Below are positions 34,773-43,894 of a DNA stretch of 64,000 nucleotides, one piece after another. How positions within the stretch are numbered: position 1 is the stretch's first letter; every line of letters begins with the position of its first letter. A program made the translations under genes and the position numbers. The DNA comes from JANQIO01 sp036351375 (GTDB lineage: Bacteria; Pseudomonadota; Gammaproteobacteria; Pseudomonadales; Halieaceae). The notes beneath the pieces were generated by a model that did no database searches, was not told where the DNA came from, and was given only the letters and a program-made list of their open reading frames with translations. The stretch covers positions 1-64,000 of the forward strand of contig JAZBOY010000093.1 in assembly GCA_036351375.1 (NCBI GenBank), given 5' to 3'.

Positions 34773-36359
34773 CTAGTGTCCGTCCGGCACTTCCACCGGG
34801 CCGCCCAGCAGGCGATGCGCAAGCACCAGAACCGCGACAGAGAGCAGCAAACCCATCCACCAGGGCATGCCGTAGCCGACGGGTACCAGGCACACGATGA
34901 CCGCAACGGCACCGACCAGCAGGGCGTAGGGAATCTGGGTGCGCACGTGTTCGACATGATCGCAGCCGGAAGCCAGTGACGACAGTACCGTGGTATCCGA
35001 AATCGGGGAACAGTGGTCCCCCCATACTGCCCCGCACAGCACGCTGGCCACTGTGGCAAACACCAGCGGCATGGATTCCGCGGGAACGCCGCCGCCCGCC
35101 AGTATCGCCGACCAAACCACCGGGATCACCAGCGGCAGCAGGATGGCCATTACACCCCAACTGGATCCGGTGGCAAAGGCCGTAACTGCCGCCAGCAGGA
35201 AAGTACCCGCCGGCACCAGCGGCAGAATCAGCTTGTCGCCGGTGGCGGCTACCAGGAAGTCTGCCGTGCCCAGCGCCGAGGTGGTATCTGACAGCGCCCA
35301 GGCCAGTACCAGGATAATCAACGGCTCCACCATCACGCTGACGCCGCGCACCCAGGACTTGATCAGCGCCTCCAGTGACATGATGCGCTGGCCCAGGGTC
35401 AGGGCGCCGGCCACCGATGCGCCCAGGAAAGATCCCCACAGCAGGGCGCGGTAGACGTCCGCGGAGCCCAGCCTTGCACGAAGGGTATCGCCCTCGCCAG
35501 TGAGGTAGAGGCTGACGAAGCAGCTGAGGATCAAGGTAAGAATCGGCAGCAGGGCGTTGATAGCGCGCCGCGGTATATGCTCCGCCACTTGGGTATCGAG
35601 CGGCGCGTCCAAGGCCTCTCCACTGGACACCGGTTCCACCTGCCCGGTGACCCGGCTACGCAGCTCGGCCTTGCGCATGGGGCCGAAGTCCCGGCAGGTC
35701 CAGCTTACGAGAAATACAAAGAAGATGGCCAGTATCGGATAGAAGCTGTAGGCGATGGAGTTGAGGAACACGCCGGTGGCATTCATGGTGAACCCCTCGA
35801 GATTGGCAATGGCCTTGTTGATCAGGCCCAGTTCGTAACCAATCCAGGTAGTCAGCACGGCTATACAGGCTACCGGCGCCGCGGTGGAATCCACCAGGTA
35901 GGCAAGCTTCTCGCGGGAGATTTTAAGGCGGTCGGTCACCGGTCGCACCGTGTTTCCCACCACCAGGGTGTTGGTGTAATCGTCGAAGAAGATGCACAGC
36001 CCAAGGAACCAGACCGACAGCTGGCCGCGCCGAACCGTGTGCGCCCAACCCATCACCAGGTTGACGATGCCGTGCATACCGCCGTTGCGGGAGATGATGC
36101 CCACCATCCCGCCGATCATGCCGGTAAACAGCAGTACCGAGACATTATCGGCATCCAGCATCACCTGGAATATGCGCACCTGGAAGGTCTCCAGCAGGGC
36201 GGTAAACACCCCGTTCAGGCCCTCGCCGCTTTCCAGCACCATGCCCACCCAGATGCCGAGAAAAATCGACGGGATAACGGCCCGCAGCCAGAGGGCAAGC
36301 CCTATGGCGATCAGCGGTGGCAGCAGGGATGTCCAGTCGGCAACCTGGTCTGGCGACAT
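34773..36359 (-). CDS. NhaC-type Na+/H+ antiporter
   Basis: Integral membrane protein of 528 residues with 11-12 hydrophobic helices, of the NhaC/ion-transporter superfamily. Visible family features are LGLCIFFDDYTNTLVVGNTVRPVTD, LAYLVDSTAAPVACIAVLTTWIG and GAVWGDHCSPISDTTVLSS. An AGAGGA site precedes the ATG. It sits between the atp terminator and the SDR gene; sodium export next to an ATP synthase is suggestive of marine energetics, but substrate (Na+ or an organic ion) is unproven. Confidence 0.88.
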   Translation of the reverse strand: MSPDQVADWTSLLPPLIAIGLALWLRAVIPSIFLGIWVGMVLESGEGLNGVFTALLETFQVRIFQVMLDADNVSVLLFTGMIGGMVGIISRNGGMHGIVNLVMGWAHTVRRGQLSVWFLGLCIFFDDYTNTLVVGNTVRPVTDRLKISREKLAYLVDSTAAPVACIAVLTTWIGYELGLINKAIANLEGFTMNATGVFLNSIAYSFYPILAIFFVFLVSWTCRDFGPMRKAELRSRVTGQVEPVSSGEALDAPLDTQVAEHIPRRAINALLPILTLILSCFVSLYLTGEGDTLRARLGSADVYRALLWGSFLGASVAGALTLGQRIMSLEALIKSWVRGVSVMVEPLIILVLAWALSDTTSALGTADFLVAATGDKLILPLVPAGTFLLAAVTAFATGSSWGVMAILLPLVIPVVWSAILAGGGVPAESMPLVFATVASVLCGAVWGDHCSPISDTTVLSSLASGCDHVEHVRTQIPYALLVGAVAVIVCLVPVGYGMPWWMGLLLSVAVLVLAHRLLGGPVEVPDGH

Positions 36360-36452
36360 CGAGTGTCCTCTTCTTTTCCGCCCAGCATATCGGCAACGAC
36401 CGCCACGCGCTAGCTACCGCTTCGTCGCAAAGGCGTTTCGTAGGGCGGGCAC

Positions 36453-36478
36453 AAAAAACCCCGGACTTGCCGGGGTTT
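36453..36478 (-). terminator. Intrinsic terminator of the atp operon
   Basis: A perfect 9-bp stem AAACCCCGG / CCGGGGTTT with a 5-nt loop (36456-36478), followed on the minus strand by a T-run (TTTTTTG). It lies 21 bp after the atpC stop and separates the atp operon from nhaC. Confidence 0.92.
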
Positions 36479-36498
36479 CAGGGAGAGAGATGTAAGGC

Positions 36499-36927
36499 CT
36501 ATCCGCGGCCGGCGCGGTTGCGCATTTTCTGCAGGGTGCGCAGCTGGGCGGCGGCTTCGGCAAGCTGGGCGGCGGCGCGACCGTAGTCGAATTCGCCAGT
36601 CTGCTCGGACAGGGCTTTTTCGGCGGCCTGGCGGGCTTCTTCGGCTGCCGCCTCGTCCACGTCGTCTGCGCGAATCGCCGTGTCTGCCAGCACCGAAACC
36701 ACGCCCGGCTGTACTTCCAGGAAGCCACCGGACACGTAGTAGACCTCTTCCTCACCGTTCTGCTTGAGAATGCGGATCGGGCCGGGCACCAGGTCGGTAA
36801 GCAGGGGGGCGTGACCGTAGTTCACGCCCAGCTCACCCTGGGAGCCGGTAGCGACCAGGCTCTCCACCAGGCCGGAGAAGATCTCCTGTTCGGCGGAAAC
36901 GATATCGCAGTGGATTGTCATGGACAT
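36499..36927 (-). CDS. atpC: ATP synthase F1 epsilon subunit
   Basis: Central-stalk subunit that couples rotation and can inhibit ATP hydrolysis. The 142 residues comprise the beta-sandwich (MSMTIHCDIVSAEQEIFSG, GELGVNYGHAPLLTDLVPG) and a C-terminal helical hairpin rich in Ala/Glu/Arg. It is the last gene of the operon, 24 bp after atpD. Confidence 0.96.
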   Translation of the reverse strand: MSMTIHCDIVSAEQEIFSGLVESLVATGSQGELGVNYGHAPLLTDLVPGPIRILKQNGEEEVYYVSGGFLEVQPGVVSVLADTAIRADDVDEAAAEEARQAAEKALSEQTGEFDYGRAAAQLAEAAAQLRTLQKMRNRAGRG

Positions 36928-36951
36928 AGCGTTTGACCTCGCAGCGCAACC

Positions 36952-38349
36952 TTACAGGTTTTTCGCTTTCTCGATGGCTTCCTCGATGTTGCCGACCATG
37001 TAGAACGCCTGCTCGGGCAGGTGGTCGTACTCGCCGGCCAGCAGGCCCTTGAAGCTGGCAATGGTGTCCTTCAGGGACACGTACTTGCCCGGGGAGCCAG
37101 TGAAGACTTCCGCCACGTGGAAGGGCTGGGACAGGAAGCGCTCGATCTTACGGGCGCGGGCTACCGTCAGCTTGTCTTCCTCGGACAGTTCGTCCATGCC
37201 GAGAATGGCGATGATGTCCTTCAGCTCCTTGTAGCGCTGCAGTACAGACTGCACGCCACGGGCGACTTCGTAGTGCTCGGCACCGATGATCAGCGGATCG
37301 AGCTGACGCGAGGTAGAGTCGAGCGGATCTACCGCCGGGTAGATACCCTTGGCGGCGATGTCACGACTCAGTACCACCGTGGAGTCGAGGTGAGCAAAGG
37401 TGGTTGCCGGAGACGGGTCAGTCAGGTCGTCCGCCGGTACGTATACCGCCTGGATGGAGGTGATGGAGCCGGTCTTGGTGGAGGTAATACGCTCCTGCAG
37501 CTCGCCCATCTCCAGGGCCAGGGTCGGCTGGTAACCTACCGCGGAGGGCATACGACCCAGCAGTGCAGATACCTCGGTACCCGCCAGCGTATAACGGTAG
37601 ATGTTGTCGACGAACAGCAGTACGTCACGCCCTTCATCACGGAACTTCTCCGCCATGGTCAGGCCGGTCAGGGCCACGCGCAGGCGGTTGCCGGGCGGCT
37701 CGTTCATCTGGCCGTAGACCATTGCTACCTTGGATTCGGTCAGGGTCTCGACATTTACCACGCCGGACTCCTGCATCTCGTAGTAGAAGTCGTTACCTTC
37801 ACGAGTACGCTCACCGACGCCGGCAAATACCGACAGGCCGGAGTGCTCGGTAGCGATGTTGTTGATGAGCTCCATCATGTTTACGGTCTTGCCCACGCCG
37901 GCGCCGCCGAACAGGCCGACCTTACCGCCCTTTGCGAAGGGGCAAACCAGGTCGATCACCTTGATGCCGGTTTCCAGCAGCTCTTCGGAGGCCGCCAGTT
38001 CTTCGTAGGTCGGTGCCTTGCGGTGAATGGAGGCACGCTCCTGCTCACCGATCGGCCCGCGCTCGTCGATAGGGTTGCCGAGCACGTCCATGATGCGGCC
38101 GAGGGTCTCGATGCCCACCGGCACCTGGATCGGTGCCTTGGTGTTCTCAACGGCCAGGCCGCGGGAGATACCTTCGGAAGAACCCATGGCAATGGCGCGT
38201 ACCACGCCGTCACCCAGCTGCTGCTGTACTTCCAGGGTCAGACCCTTGTCGCTGACCGTCAGGGCGTCGTAAACCTGCGGGACGGCATCGCGCGGAAATT
38301 CCACGTCGATCACCGCGCCGATGATTTGTACGATTCGTCCGCTGCTCAT
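36952..38349 (-). CDS. atpD: ATP synthase F1 beta subunit
   Basis: Catalytic subunit of the F1 head. The 465-residue form starts MSSGRIVQIIGAVIDVEF at 38349; the ATG at 38391 would add 14 residues not found in homologues. Walker A GGAGVGKTVNMMELI, the GERTREGNDFY catalytic loop and the DELSEEDK (DELSEED) lever motif are present. An AGAGGA site precedes the chosen start. Confidence 0.98.
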   Translation of the reverse strand: MSSGRIVQIIGAVIDVEFPRDAVPQVYDALTVSDKGLTLEVQQQLGDGVVRAIAMGSSEGISRGLAVENTKAPIQVPVGIETLGRIMDVLGNPIDERGPIGEQERASIHRKAPTYEELAASEELLETGIKVIDLVCPFAKGGKVGLFGGAGVGKTVNMMELINNIATEHSGLSVFAGVGERTREGNDFYYEMQESGVVNVETLTESKVAMVYGQMNEPPGNRLRVALTGLTMAEKFRDEGRDVLLFVDNIYRYTLAGTEVSALLGRMPSAVGYQPTLALEMGELQERITSTKTGSITSIQAVYVPADDLTDPSPATTFAHLDSTVVLSRDIAAKGIYPAVDPLDSTSRQLDPLIIGAEHYEVARGVQSVLQRYKELKDIIAILGMDELSEEDKLTVARARKIERFLSQPFHVAEVFTGSPGKYVSLKDTIASFKGLLAGEYDHLPEQAFYMVGNIEEAIEKAKNL

Positions 38350-38409
38350 GTTCGAATCCTCTGTAGTAAATGCTAATGCTTGCTGGGTCATGTCGGGCGT
38401 TGTCAGCGC

Positions 38410-39273
38410 TTAGCTGATCGCCGCGGCACCACCCACGATTTCTGACAGTTCCTGGGTGATCGCTGCCTGCCGCGCCTTGTTGTAGATCAGCTGCAGATCA
38501 TCGATCAGCTCACCGGCGTTGTCGGTGGCGTTCTTCATTGCCAGCATGCGAGCCGCCTGTTCACAGGCGCCGTTCTCGACCACTGCCTGGTACACCAATG
38601 ACTCGATATAGCGAGCCAGCAGGCCATCCAGCAGATCGCGGGCTTCCGGTTCGTAGATGTAGTCCCAGTGGTGAGTCATTTCATCGGACTCTTCCGCCAC
38701 CAGCGGCAGGATCTGCTCGACGTGGGGGTTCTGGGTCATGGTGTTCACGAACTCGTTGCTCACCAGGTACAGCTTGTCGATATTGCCGTCGGCAAATGCG
38801 TCGAGCATGGTCTTCACCGACCCGATAAGGTCCGCCAACAGCGGCTCTTCGCCAAGGTCGCGGGTAGCCGCCACGATATTGCCGCCAAAGCTCCCGAAGA
38901 AGCCGGCGGCCTTGGCGCCAATCAGGCAAAGGTCTACGGGCACGCCCTGGTCGTCCCACTCTTTCATGGAACGAATAGCTGCCTTGAACAGGTTGATGTT
39001 CAGGCCACCGCACAGGCCGCGGTCGGTAGATACAACAATGTAGCCGACCCGCTTGACCTCTCGCTCCTGCATGAACAGGTGCTGGTACTCGGGGTTGGCG
39101 TTGGCAAGGTGTCCCACCACGCTACGAATGCGGTTGGCGTAGGGCTTGCCCACTTCCATGCGGTCCTGGGCGCGGCGCATCTTGCTGGCCGCGACCATTT
39201 CCATCGCACTGGTGATCTTCTGAGTACTCTGGATACTCGAGATCTTGGTACGAATTTCTTTTCCAACTGCCAT
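38410..39273 (-). CDS. atpG: ATP synthase F1 gamma subunit
   Basis: Rotating central shaft, 287 residues. The N-terminal helix MAVGKEIRTKISSIQSTQKITSAMEMVAASKMR and the C-terminal helix ending ITQELSEIVGGAAAI form the expected coiled coil; STDRGLCGGLN is the conserved middle motif. Located between atpA and atpD. Confidence 0.97.
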   Translation of the reverse strand: MAVGKEIRTKISSIQSTQKITSAMEMVAASKMRRAQDRMEVGKPYANRIRSVVGHLANANPEYQHLFMQEREVKRVGYIVVSTDRGLCGGLNINLFKAAIRSMKEWDDQGVPVDLCLIGAKAAGFFGSFGGNIVAATRDLGEEPLLADLIGSVKTMLDAFADGNIDKLYLVSNEFVNTMTQNPHVEQILPLVAEESDEMTHHWDYIYEPEARDLLDGLLARYIESLVYQAVVENGACEQAARMLAMKNATDNAGELIDDLQLIYNKARQAAITQELSEIVGGAAAIS

Positions 39274-39291
39274 AGGGGGCTCCGGGTTGCC

Positions 39292-40842
39292 TTACCAGGT
39301 CTGGGTGGACTTGAAGGTTTCCAGGGCAGACTTGAACTGGCCTTCCAGCTCGTCGTTCCAGTCGCCGGAGGCAACGATCCCGTCCATCAGCTCGGCATGT
39401 TCTGACTTCATGTACGCCAGCAGTGCCGCTTCGAAGTCACCGACTTTCTCTACGTCGATGTCCTGCAGGAACTCGTTATCCGCTGCGTAAATCAGCAGGC
39501 CCATCTCGGCAATGCTCTGCGGGGCATACTGCTTCTGCTTCATCAGTTCGGTCACACGCTCACCGTGGTCCAGCTGGGCCTTGGTAGCGTCATCCAGGTC
39601 AGAGGCAAACTGCGAGAAGGCCGCCAGTTCGCGGTACTGCGCCAGCGCGGTACGAATACCGCCGGACAGCTTCTTCATGATCTTGGTCTGTGCCGCACCA
39701 CCCACACGAGAAACCGAGATACCGGCGTTCATCGCCGGGCGAATGCCGGAGTTGAACATGTCGGTTTCGAGGAAGATCTGGCCGTCGGTAATGGAGATCA
39801 CGTTGGTCGGTACGAACGCAGATACGTCACCGGCCTGGGTCTCAATCACCGGCAGAGCGGTGAGTGAGCCGGTCTGGCCGGTCACTTCACCGTTGGTGAA
39901 CTTCTCGACGTAGTCGGCGTTCACACGTGCCGCCCGTTCCAGCAAGCGAGAGTGCAGGTAGAACACGTCACCCGGGTAGGCTTCACGGCCCGGCGGACGA
40001 CGCAGCAGCAGGGAGATCTGGCGGTAGGCCACGGCCTGCTTACTGAGATCATCGTAAATGATCAGCGCATCTTCACCACGGTCGCGGTAGTACTCGCCCA
40101 TGGTGCAACCGGCGAACGGTGCCAGGTACTGCATGGAAGCGGGGTCGGAAGCGTTGGCGGCTACCACGATGGTGTGATCCATTGCGCCGTGCTCTTCAAG
40201 CTTGCGCACTACTGCCGCGACCGAGGACGCCTTCTGGCCAACAGCCACGTAGATACACTTAATGCCGGTCTCTTTCTGATTGATGATGGCGTCGATGGCG
40301 ATGGCGGTCTTGCCCACCTGGCGGTCGCCGATGATCAGCTCCCGCTGGCCACGACCGATCGGCACCATGGCGTCGATGGCCTTGAGGCCGATCTGTACCG
40401 GCTGGTCAACCGACTGACGGGCAATAACCCCGGGGGCAACCTTTTCCAGCGCGTCCGTCAGCTTGGCATTGGCCGGACCCTTGCCGTCGATGGGGTTACC
40501 GAGCGCGTCAACCACGCGACCCTGCAGCTCGGGACCCACCGGTACTTCCAGAATGCGTCCGGTGCAGCGGCAGGTCTGGCCTTCCGCCAGGCCCTTGTAC
40601 TCGCCAAGGATAACGGCACCCACGGAGTCGCGCTCCAGGTTCAGCGCCATACCATAAACGCCGCCGTCGAACTCGATCATTTCCCCGTACATCACGTCCG
40701 TCAGGCCATGAATACGGATAATGCCGTCACTTACTGAAACTACCGTGCCCTCGTTGCGGGCCTCTGAGCTCACATCGAGCTGGTCGATGCGCTGCTTGAT
40801 AATTTCACTGATCTCCGATGGATTCAGTTGCTGCATGCTCAT
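39292..40842 (-). CDS. atpA: ATP synthase F1 alpha subunit
   Basis: Non-catalytic nucleotide-binding subunit, 516 residues. Walker A GDRQVGKTAIAIDAI, the VYVAVGQKASSVA region and the Arg-finger segment ISVSRVGGAAQTKIMKKLSGGIR are intact. The ATG at 40842 has AGAGG at proper spacing; a second ATG two codons on (MQQLNPSEISEI) gives the E. coli-like N-terminus and cannot be excluded. Confidence 0.98.
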   Translation of the reverse strand: MSMQQLNPSEISEIIKQRIDQLDVSSEARNEGTVVSVSDGIIRIHGLTDVMYGEMIEFDGGVYGMALNLERDSVGAVILGEYKGLAEGQTCRCTGRILEVPVGPELQGRVVDALGNPIDGKGPANAKLTDALEKVAPGVIARQSVDQPVQIGLKAIDAMVPIGRGQRELIIGDRQVGKTAIAIDAIINQKETGIKCIYVAVGQKASSVAAVVRKLEEHGAMDHTIVVAANASDPASMQYLAPFAGCTMGEYYRDRGEDALIIYDDLSKQAVAYRQISLLLRRPPGREAYPGDVFYLHSRLLERAARVNADYVEKFTNGEVTGQTGSLTALPVIETQAGDVSAFVPTNVISITDGQIFLETDMFNSGIRPAMNAGISVSRVGGAAQTKIMKKLSGGIRTALAQYRELAAFSQFASDLDDATKAQLDHGERVTELMKQKQYAPQSIAEMGLLIYAADNEFLQDIDVEKVGDFEAALLAYMKSEHAELMDGIVASGDWNDELEGQFKSALETFKSTQTW

Positions 40843-40867
40843 TTCTCTAATCCTCTGTCCTAACTCG

Positions 40868-41404
40868 TTAGGAATTCATCGCCTCGGACAGCTTGTTCAG
40901 CCGGCCGCGCACGGAGCCGTCGATGACCAGGTCGCCGGCGCGGATAACAATTCCGCCCAGCAGGGATTCGTCTACCTGCGTCTCGACCTTCACTTCGCGT
41001 TCCAGTTTCTTGCTCAATACCTGCGCCAGGTTTTGCTCGGCCGTCTCTTCGAGGGCGTAGGCCGACAGCACCGTGACGTCGACACTGCGCTCCTGCTCGG
41101 CCTTTAGCTCCTCAAACAACTCGCTGATTTCCGGCAGTAATGGCAGGCGCTTGTTGGTGGCCAGCACCTTGATGAAATTCTGGTGCGCTCCGCCCAGTGT
41201 GTCGCCACACAGTTCCACCATGGTGGCTGCCAGCTGCTCGGCGGTGTGAGCCGGGCTCGACAGCATTGTTGACACCGTCGCATCACGGCTCACCGCAGCA
41301 GCGGTCGCCAGTGCAGTAGACCAGCCGGCCAGATCGCCCTTGCCATGCGCATATTCAAAGGCAGCCCGTGCATAGGGGCGTGCCAGTGTGCTCAGCTCGG
41401 CCAT
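40868..41404 (-). CDS. atpH: ATP synthase F1 delta subunit
   Basis: Links F1 to the peripheral stalk. The 178 residues start MAELSTLARPYARAAFEYA and end with the conserved DESLLGGIVIRAGDLVIDGSVRGRL. It begins one base after the atpF stop region, typical of this operon. Confidence 0.96.
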   Translation of the reverse strand: MAELSTLARPYARAAFEYAHGKGDLAGWSTALATAAAVSRDATVSTMLSSPAHTAEQLAATMVELCGDTLGGAHQNFIKVLATNKRLPLLPEISELFEELKAEQERSVDVTVLSAYALEETAEQNLAQVLSKKLEREVKVETQVDESLLGGIVIRAGDLVIDGSVRGRLNKLSEAMNS

Positions 41405-41405
41405 A

Positions 41406-41876
41406 TCAGAGCTCGGCGGCGAGCTTGTCTACCAGCTCGCTGTGGCGCTGCATATCGATTTCCGCAGCCAGCACTTTTTCCGCACCGGCCAGTGCCAGGG
41501 TGGCTACCTGTCCACGAAGCTGTTCGCGGGCGCGGTTAAGCTCCTGGTCGATTTCAGCCTGGGCTGCTTCTTTCAGGCGATCGCCTTCTTCGCGAGCCTG
41601 GTGCTTGGCCTCTTCAACAATCTGGTTGGCACGACGGTTCGCCGCATCCAGGATTCCTGCCGCTTCTTCCTTGGCCTCCTTGAGGCGCTGAACGGCTTTT
41701 TCCTGTGCCAGCTCCAGGTCGTGATTGGCGCGATCTGCAGCGGCCAGGCCGTCAGCGATCTTGTCTGCACGCTCTTTCATGGCTGCCAGAATCGGCGGCC
41801 ATACGTATTTCATGCAGAACAGCACGAACACTGCGAAAGCAATCGTTTGCCCGATCAGCGTAAGATTTATGTTCAC
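41406..41876 (-). CDS. atpF: ATP synthase F0 b subunit
   Basis: Peripheral-stalk subunit, 156 residues, one N-terminal transmembrane helix (MNINLTLIGQTIAFAVFVLF) followed by a long Ala/Glu/Lys-rich amphipathic helix, as expected for the dimeric stalk. Confidence 0.96.
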   Translation of the reverse strand: MNINLTLIGQTIAFAVFVLFCMKYVWPPILAAMKERADKIADGLAAADRANHDLELAQEKAVQRLKEAKEEAAGILDAANRRANQIVEEAKHQAREEGDRLKEAAQAEIDQELNRAREQLRGQVATLALAGAEKVLAAEIDMQRHSELVDKLAAEL

Positions 41877-41964
41877 GCGTGGTTCCTCATCTTAACGACT
41901 TTGGGGCTCCGGGAAGGCGATCCGCTAAAGACCACGATAGAGCCCCGCTACGTTCAACCTGTTA

Positions 41965-42201
41965 TCAGGCGGCGGTCGGAGCAACCACGAAGATCAGGTA
42001 CATGGCGATACCGACGCCGATAATGGGGATAGCGTCGACCAGGCCAGCACCCAGGAAGAAGGTTACCTGCAGCTTGGGGGCCAGTTCCGGCTGACGAGCA
42101 GAGCCCTCGATGAGGCGACCGCCCAGCAGGCCAACGCCGATCGCGGCGCCGAGGCCACCGAGGCCCATCATGATTGCGGCTGCAACGTAAATAAGTTCCA
42201 T
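41965..42201 (-). CDS. atpE: ATP synthase F0 c subunit
   Basis: Rotor-ring proteolipid, 78 residues in two hydrophobic helices joined by the polar loop ARQPEL. The ion-carrying carboxylate is Asp56 in GLVDAIPIIG. There is no Na+-type Gln/Glu/Ser ligand set, so the ring is predicted to use protons despite the nearby Na+/H+ antiporter. Confidence 0.97.
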   Translation of the reverse strand: MELIYVAAAIMMGLGGLGAAIGVGLLGGRLIEGSARQPELAPKLQVTFFLGAGLVDAIPIIGVGIAMYLIFVVAPTAA

Positions 42202-42246
42202 TGTTTTCTCCTAGTTAAAGGGTTGTAGCGTACGTAAAGGTGTAAC

Positions 42247-43134
42247 TCAGTGATCTTCGTGGGCCATGCTGAGGTAAACCACCGTCAGGACCATGAAGAT
42301 GAATGCTTGCAGGGTGATCACCAGGATGTGGAAAATCGCCCAACCTAACTGCAAGATGCCCGCCGGCGCCATCCACATGACACCAGCGCTATACAGCGCT
42401 GCAATCAGGATAAAAATCATTTCGCCGGCATACATGTTGCCAAACAGTCGCAAGCCAAGGGAAAAAGGCTTGGCGAGCAGACCCACTGTTTCCATAAACA
42501 GGTTGATGGGGATAAAAACCGGGTGCTCGAAGGGGTGCAGGGTCAGCTCTTTCACAAAGCCGAAGCCCTTGATCTTGATGGAGTAATAAATCATTAGAAT
42601 AAACACGCCTACGGCCATGCCCATTGTGATGTTGGGATCGGTAGACGGCACGATCTTCTGGTATTCGACACCCGCCAGCAGCAGGAGCTCTGGAATCCAG
42701 TCGACCGGTATCAGGTCCATCAGGTTCATCAGGAATACCCAGACAAAAATGGTCAGCGCCAGCGGTGCGATCAATGGGTTGCGCCCGTGGAAAGTGTCTC
42801 TCACGGTGTTGTCGACGAACTCGATGATCATTTCTGCGAAGTTCACGAAACCGGAGGGAACGCCGGCAGACGCGTTCTTGGCCACGCGCCGGAACAGCCA
42901 GCAGAAAATGATGCCCAGGCCGATACTCCACGCCATGCTGTCCACATGGATTGCATTGAAACCCATAGCCGCAGCTTCATCGCCCCCGTGAGCCATGGTC
43001 CAAAGCCCACCGTCAGCTACCACCGTGCCGTCGTAACGCACCGTGCCCGCGGGCAGTTTGCCGTAGGTCAGGTTGGAGAGGTGGTGAACAATGTACTCGG
43101 AGACTGTTGGTCCGCCTTCGCCAGCTGCTGCCAT
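42247..43134 (-). CDS. atpB: ATP synthase F0 a subunit
   Basis: Stator channel subunit, 295 residues with five to six hydrophobic helices. The essential arginine lies in SLGLRLFGNMYAGE, and the C-terminal helix has ILQLGWAIFHILVITLQAFIFMVL. Positioned after atpI and before atpE. Confidence 0.97.
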   Translation of the reverse strand: MAAAGEGGPTVSEYIVHHLSNLTYGKLPAGTVRYDGTVVADGGLWTMAHGGDEAAAMGFNAIHVDSMAWSIGLGIIFCWLFRRVAKNASAGVPSGFVNFAEMIIEFVDNTVRDTFHGRNPLIAPLALTIFVWVFLMNLMDLIPVDWIPELLLLAGVEYQKIVPSTDPNITMGMAVGVFILMIYYSIKIKGFGFVKELTLHPFEHPVFIPINLFMETVGLLAKPFSLGLRLFGNMYAGEMIFILIAALYSAGVMWMAPAGILQLGWAIFHILVITLQAFIFMVLTVVYLSMAHEDH

Positions 43135-43222
43135 CTATCTATCTCTTTTCCCGTCTTCTTTGCATCTGTCACTGGCCAACGCTGCGCGACCAGTCATTGC
43201 TGTCGTTGCACTTCTTCTGTTA

Positions 43223-43636
43223 CTACCGCTGCGGTCGCCTTCTCAGCAACCACCAGCTGCCGGCAATCTGTATACAGAGCATCGCGACATACCCCGTGAA
43301 AACCGCCCAGCCTTCAATAGGTCTTACCTTCGCGAACACCAGCATGAATCCGGCGACCGCCAGCATGAACTTGCCGATCTCCGCGGCGTAACCGGCGCGC
43401 ACAGCTCGCTGTGCGTTGCTCGCCCCGCGCCAGCGGAAAACGCCCAGTGCAAACCAGGCATTCGGGACAACTGAAATCAGGCCACCCAGTCCCAGCGACC
43501 GGGCAGTCACAGCATTCCAACCTGTAAGGCTTGCCCAGAGTCCGAGCAGTACGACAAGTTGCACAACAGTAATGCGGTAGACCGGCGGCCTGGAAATGCT
43601 GGCGCCTGTAGCTCGGCCCCTGGCTGGTTCGCTCAT
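43223..43636 (-). CDS. atpI: ATP synthase accessory protein AtpI
   Basis: Helps assemble the c-ring; 137 residues with four hydrophobic segments. Family features are VVLLGLWASLTGWNAVTA, GLISVVPNAWFALGVFRWRG and EIGKFMLAVAGFMLVF. It is the first gene of the atp operon, 66 bp downstream of a strong promoter match. Confidence 0.88.
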   Translation of the reverse strand: MSEPARGRATGASISRPPVYRITVVQLVVLLGLWASLTGWNAVTARSLGLGGLISVVPNAWFALGVFRWRGASNAQRAVRAGYAAEIGKFMLAVAGFMLVFAKVRPIEGWAVFTGYVAMLCIQIAGSWWLLRRRPQR

Positions 43637-43707
43637 CCGACGCTCCTGTGACAGAGCCCGGCGTCAGCCTTCGCCACTTGCTCGAGGGCCCTCCCGAAAG
43701 CGCGCGC

Positions 43708-43736
43708 ATTATAGGGTTTCTACTACGTTCGTTCAA
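43708..43736 (-). promoter_or_regulatory. Sigma-70 promoter of the atp operon
   Basis: Minus strand: -35 TTGAAC (43731-43736), 17-bp spacer, perfect -10 TATAAT (43708-43713). Predicted start near 43701, about 65 bp before the atpI ATG. Confidence 0.75.
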
Positions 43737-43823
43737 CCGAAAAGCCGCGCCAAACCTGCGTTACGGGGAAGTTCTCTACCGGTTTCAGGAAGATCGGTAC
43801 ACGATGGCGCCAACATTATGGGG

Positions 43824-43845
43824 ATACCACTGTATATAGTGGTGT
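43824..43845. promoter_or_regulatory. Palindrome resembling an NrdR box, between parB and atpI
   Basis: ACCACTGTATATAGTGGT (43826-43843) is a near-perfect inverted repeat that differs from the NrdR consensus ACACWATATATWGTGT at about three positions. It lies ~90 bp upstream of the atp -35 and 50 bp after parB. With no T-run it is a poor intrinsic terminator. It may be an operator or a parB 3' hairpin; only one copy is seen, while NrdR boxes usually come in pairs. Confidence 0.45.
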
Positions 43846-43894
43846 CTACCTGATCTGGCACTACATGATGTGGGCTACTAAACCACGTGCCGGC

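Noticed and set aside
37109..37126. parS-like CCACGTGGAA in atpD
   Set aside because: Only about 11 of 16 positions match; no symmetric flanks. Likely chance coding sequence.
37021..38376. 451-codon open frame antisense to atpD
   Set aside because: Shadow of a highly conserved gene.
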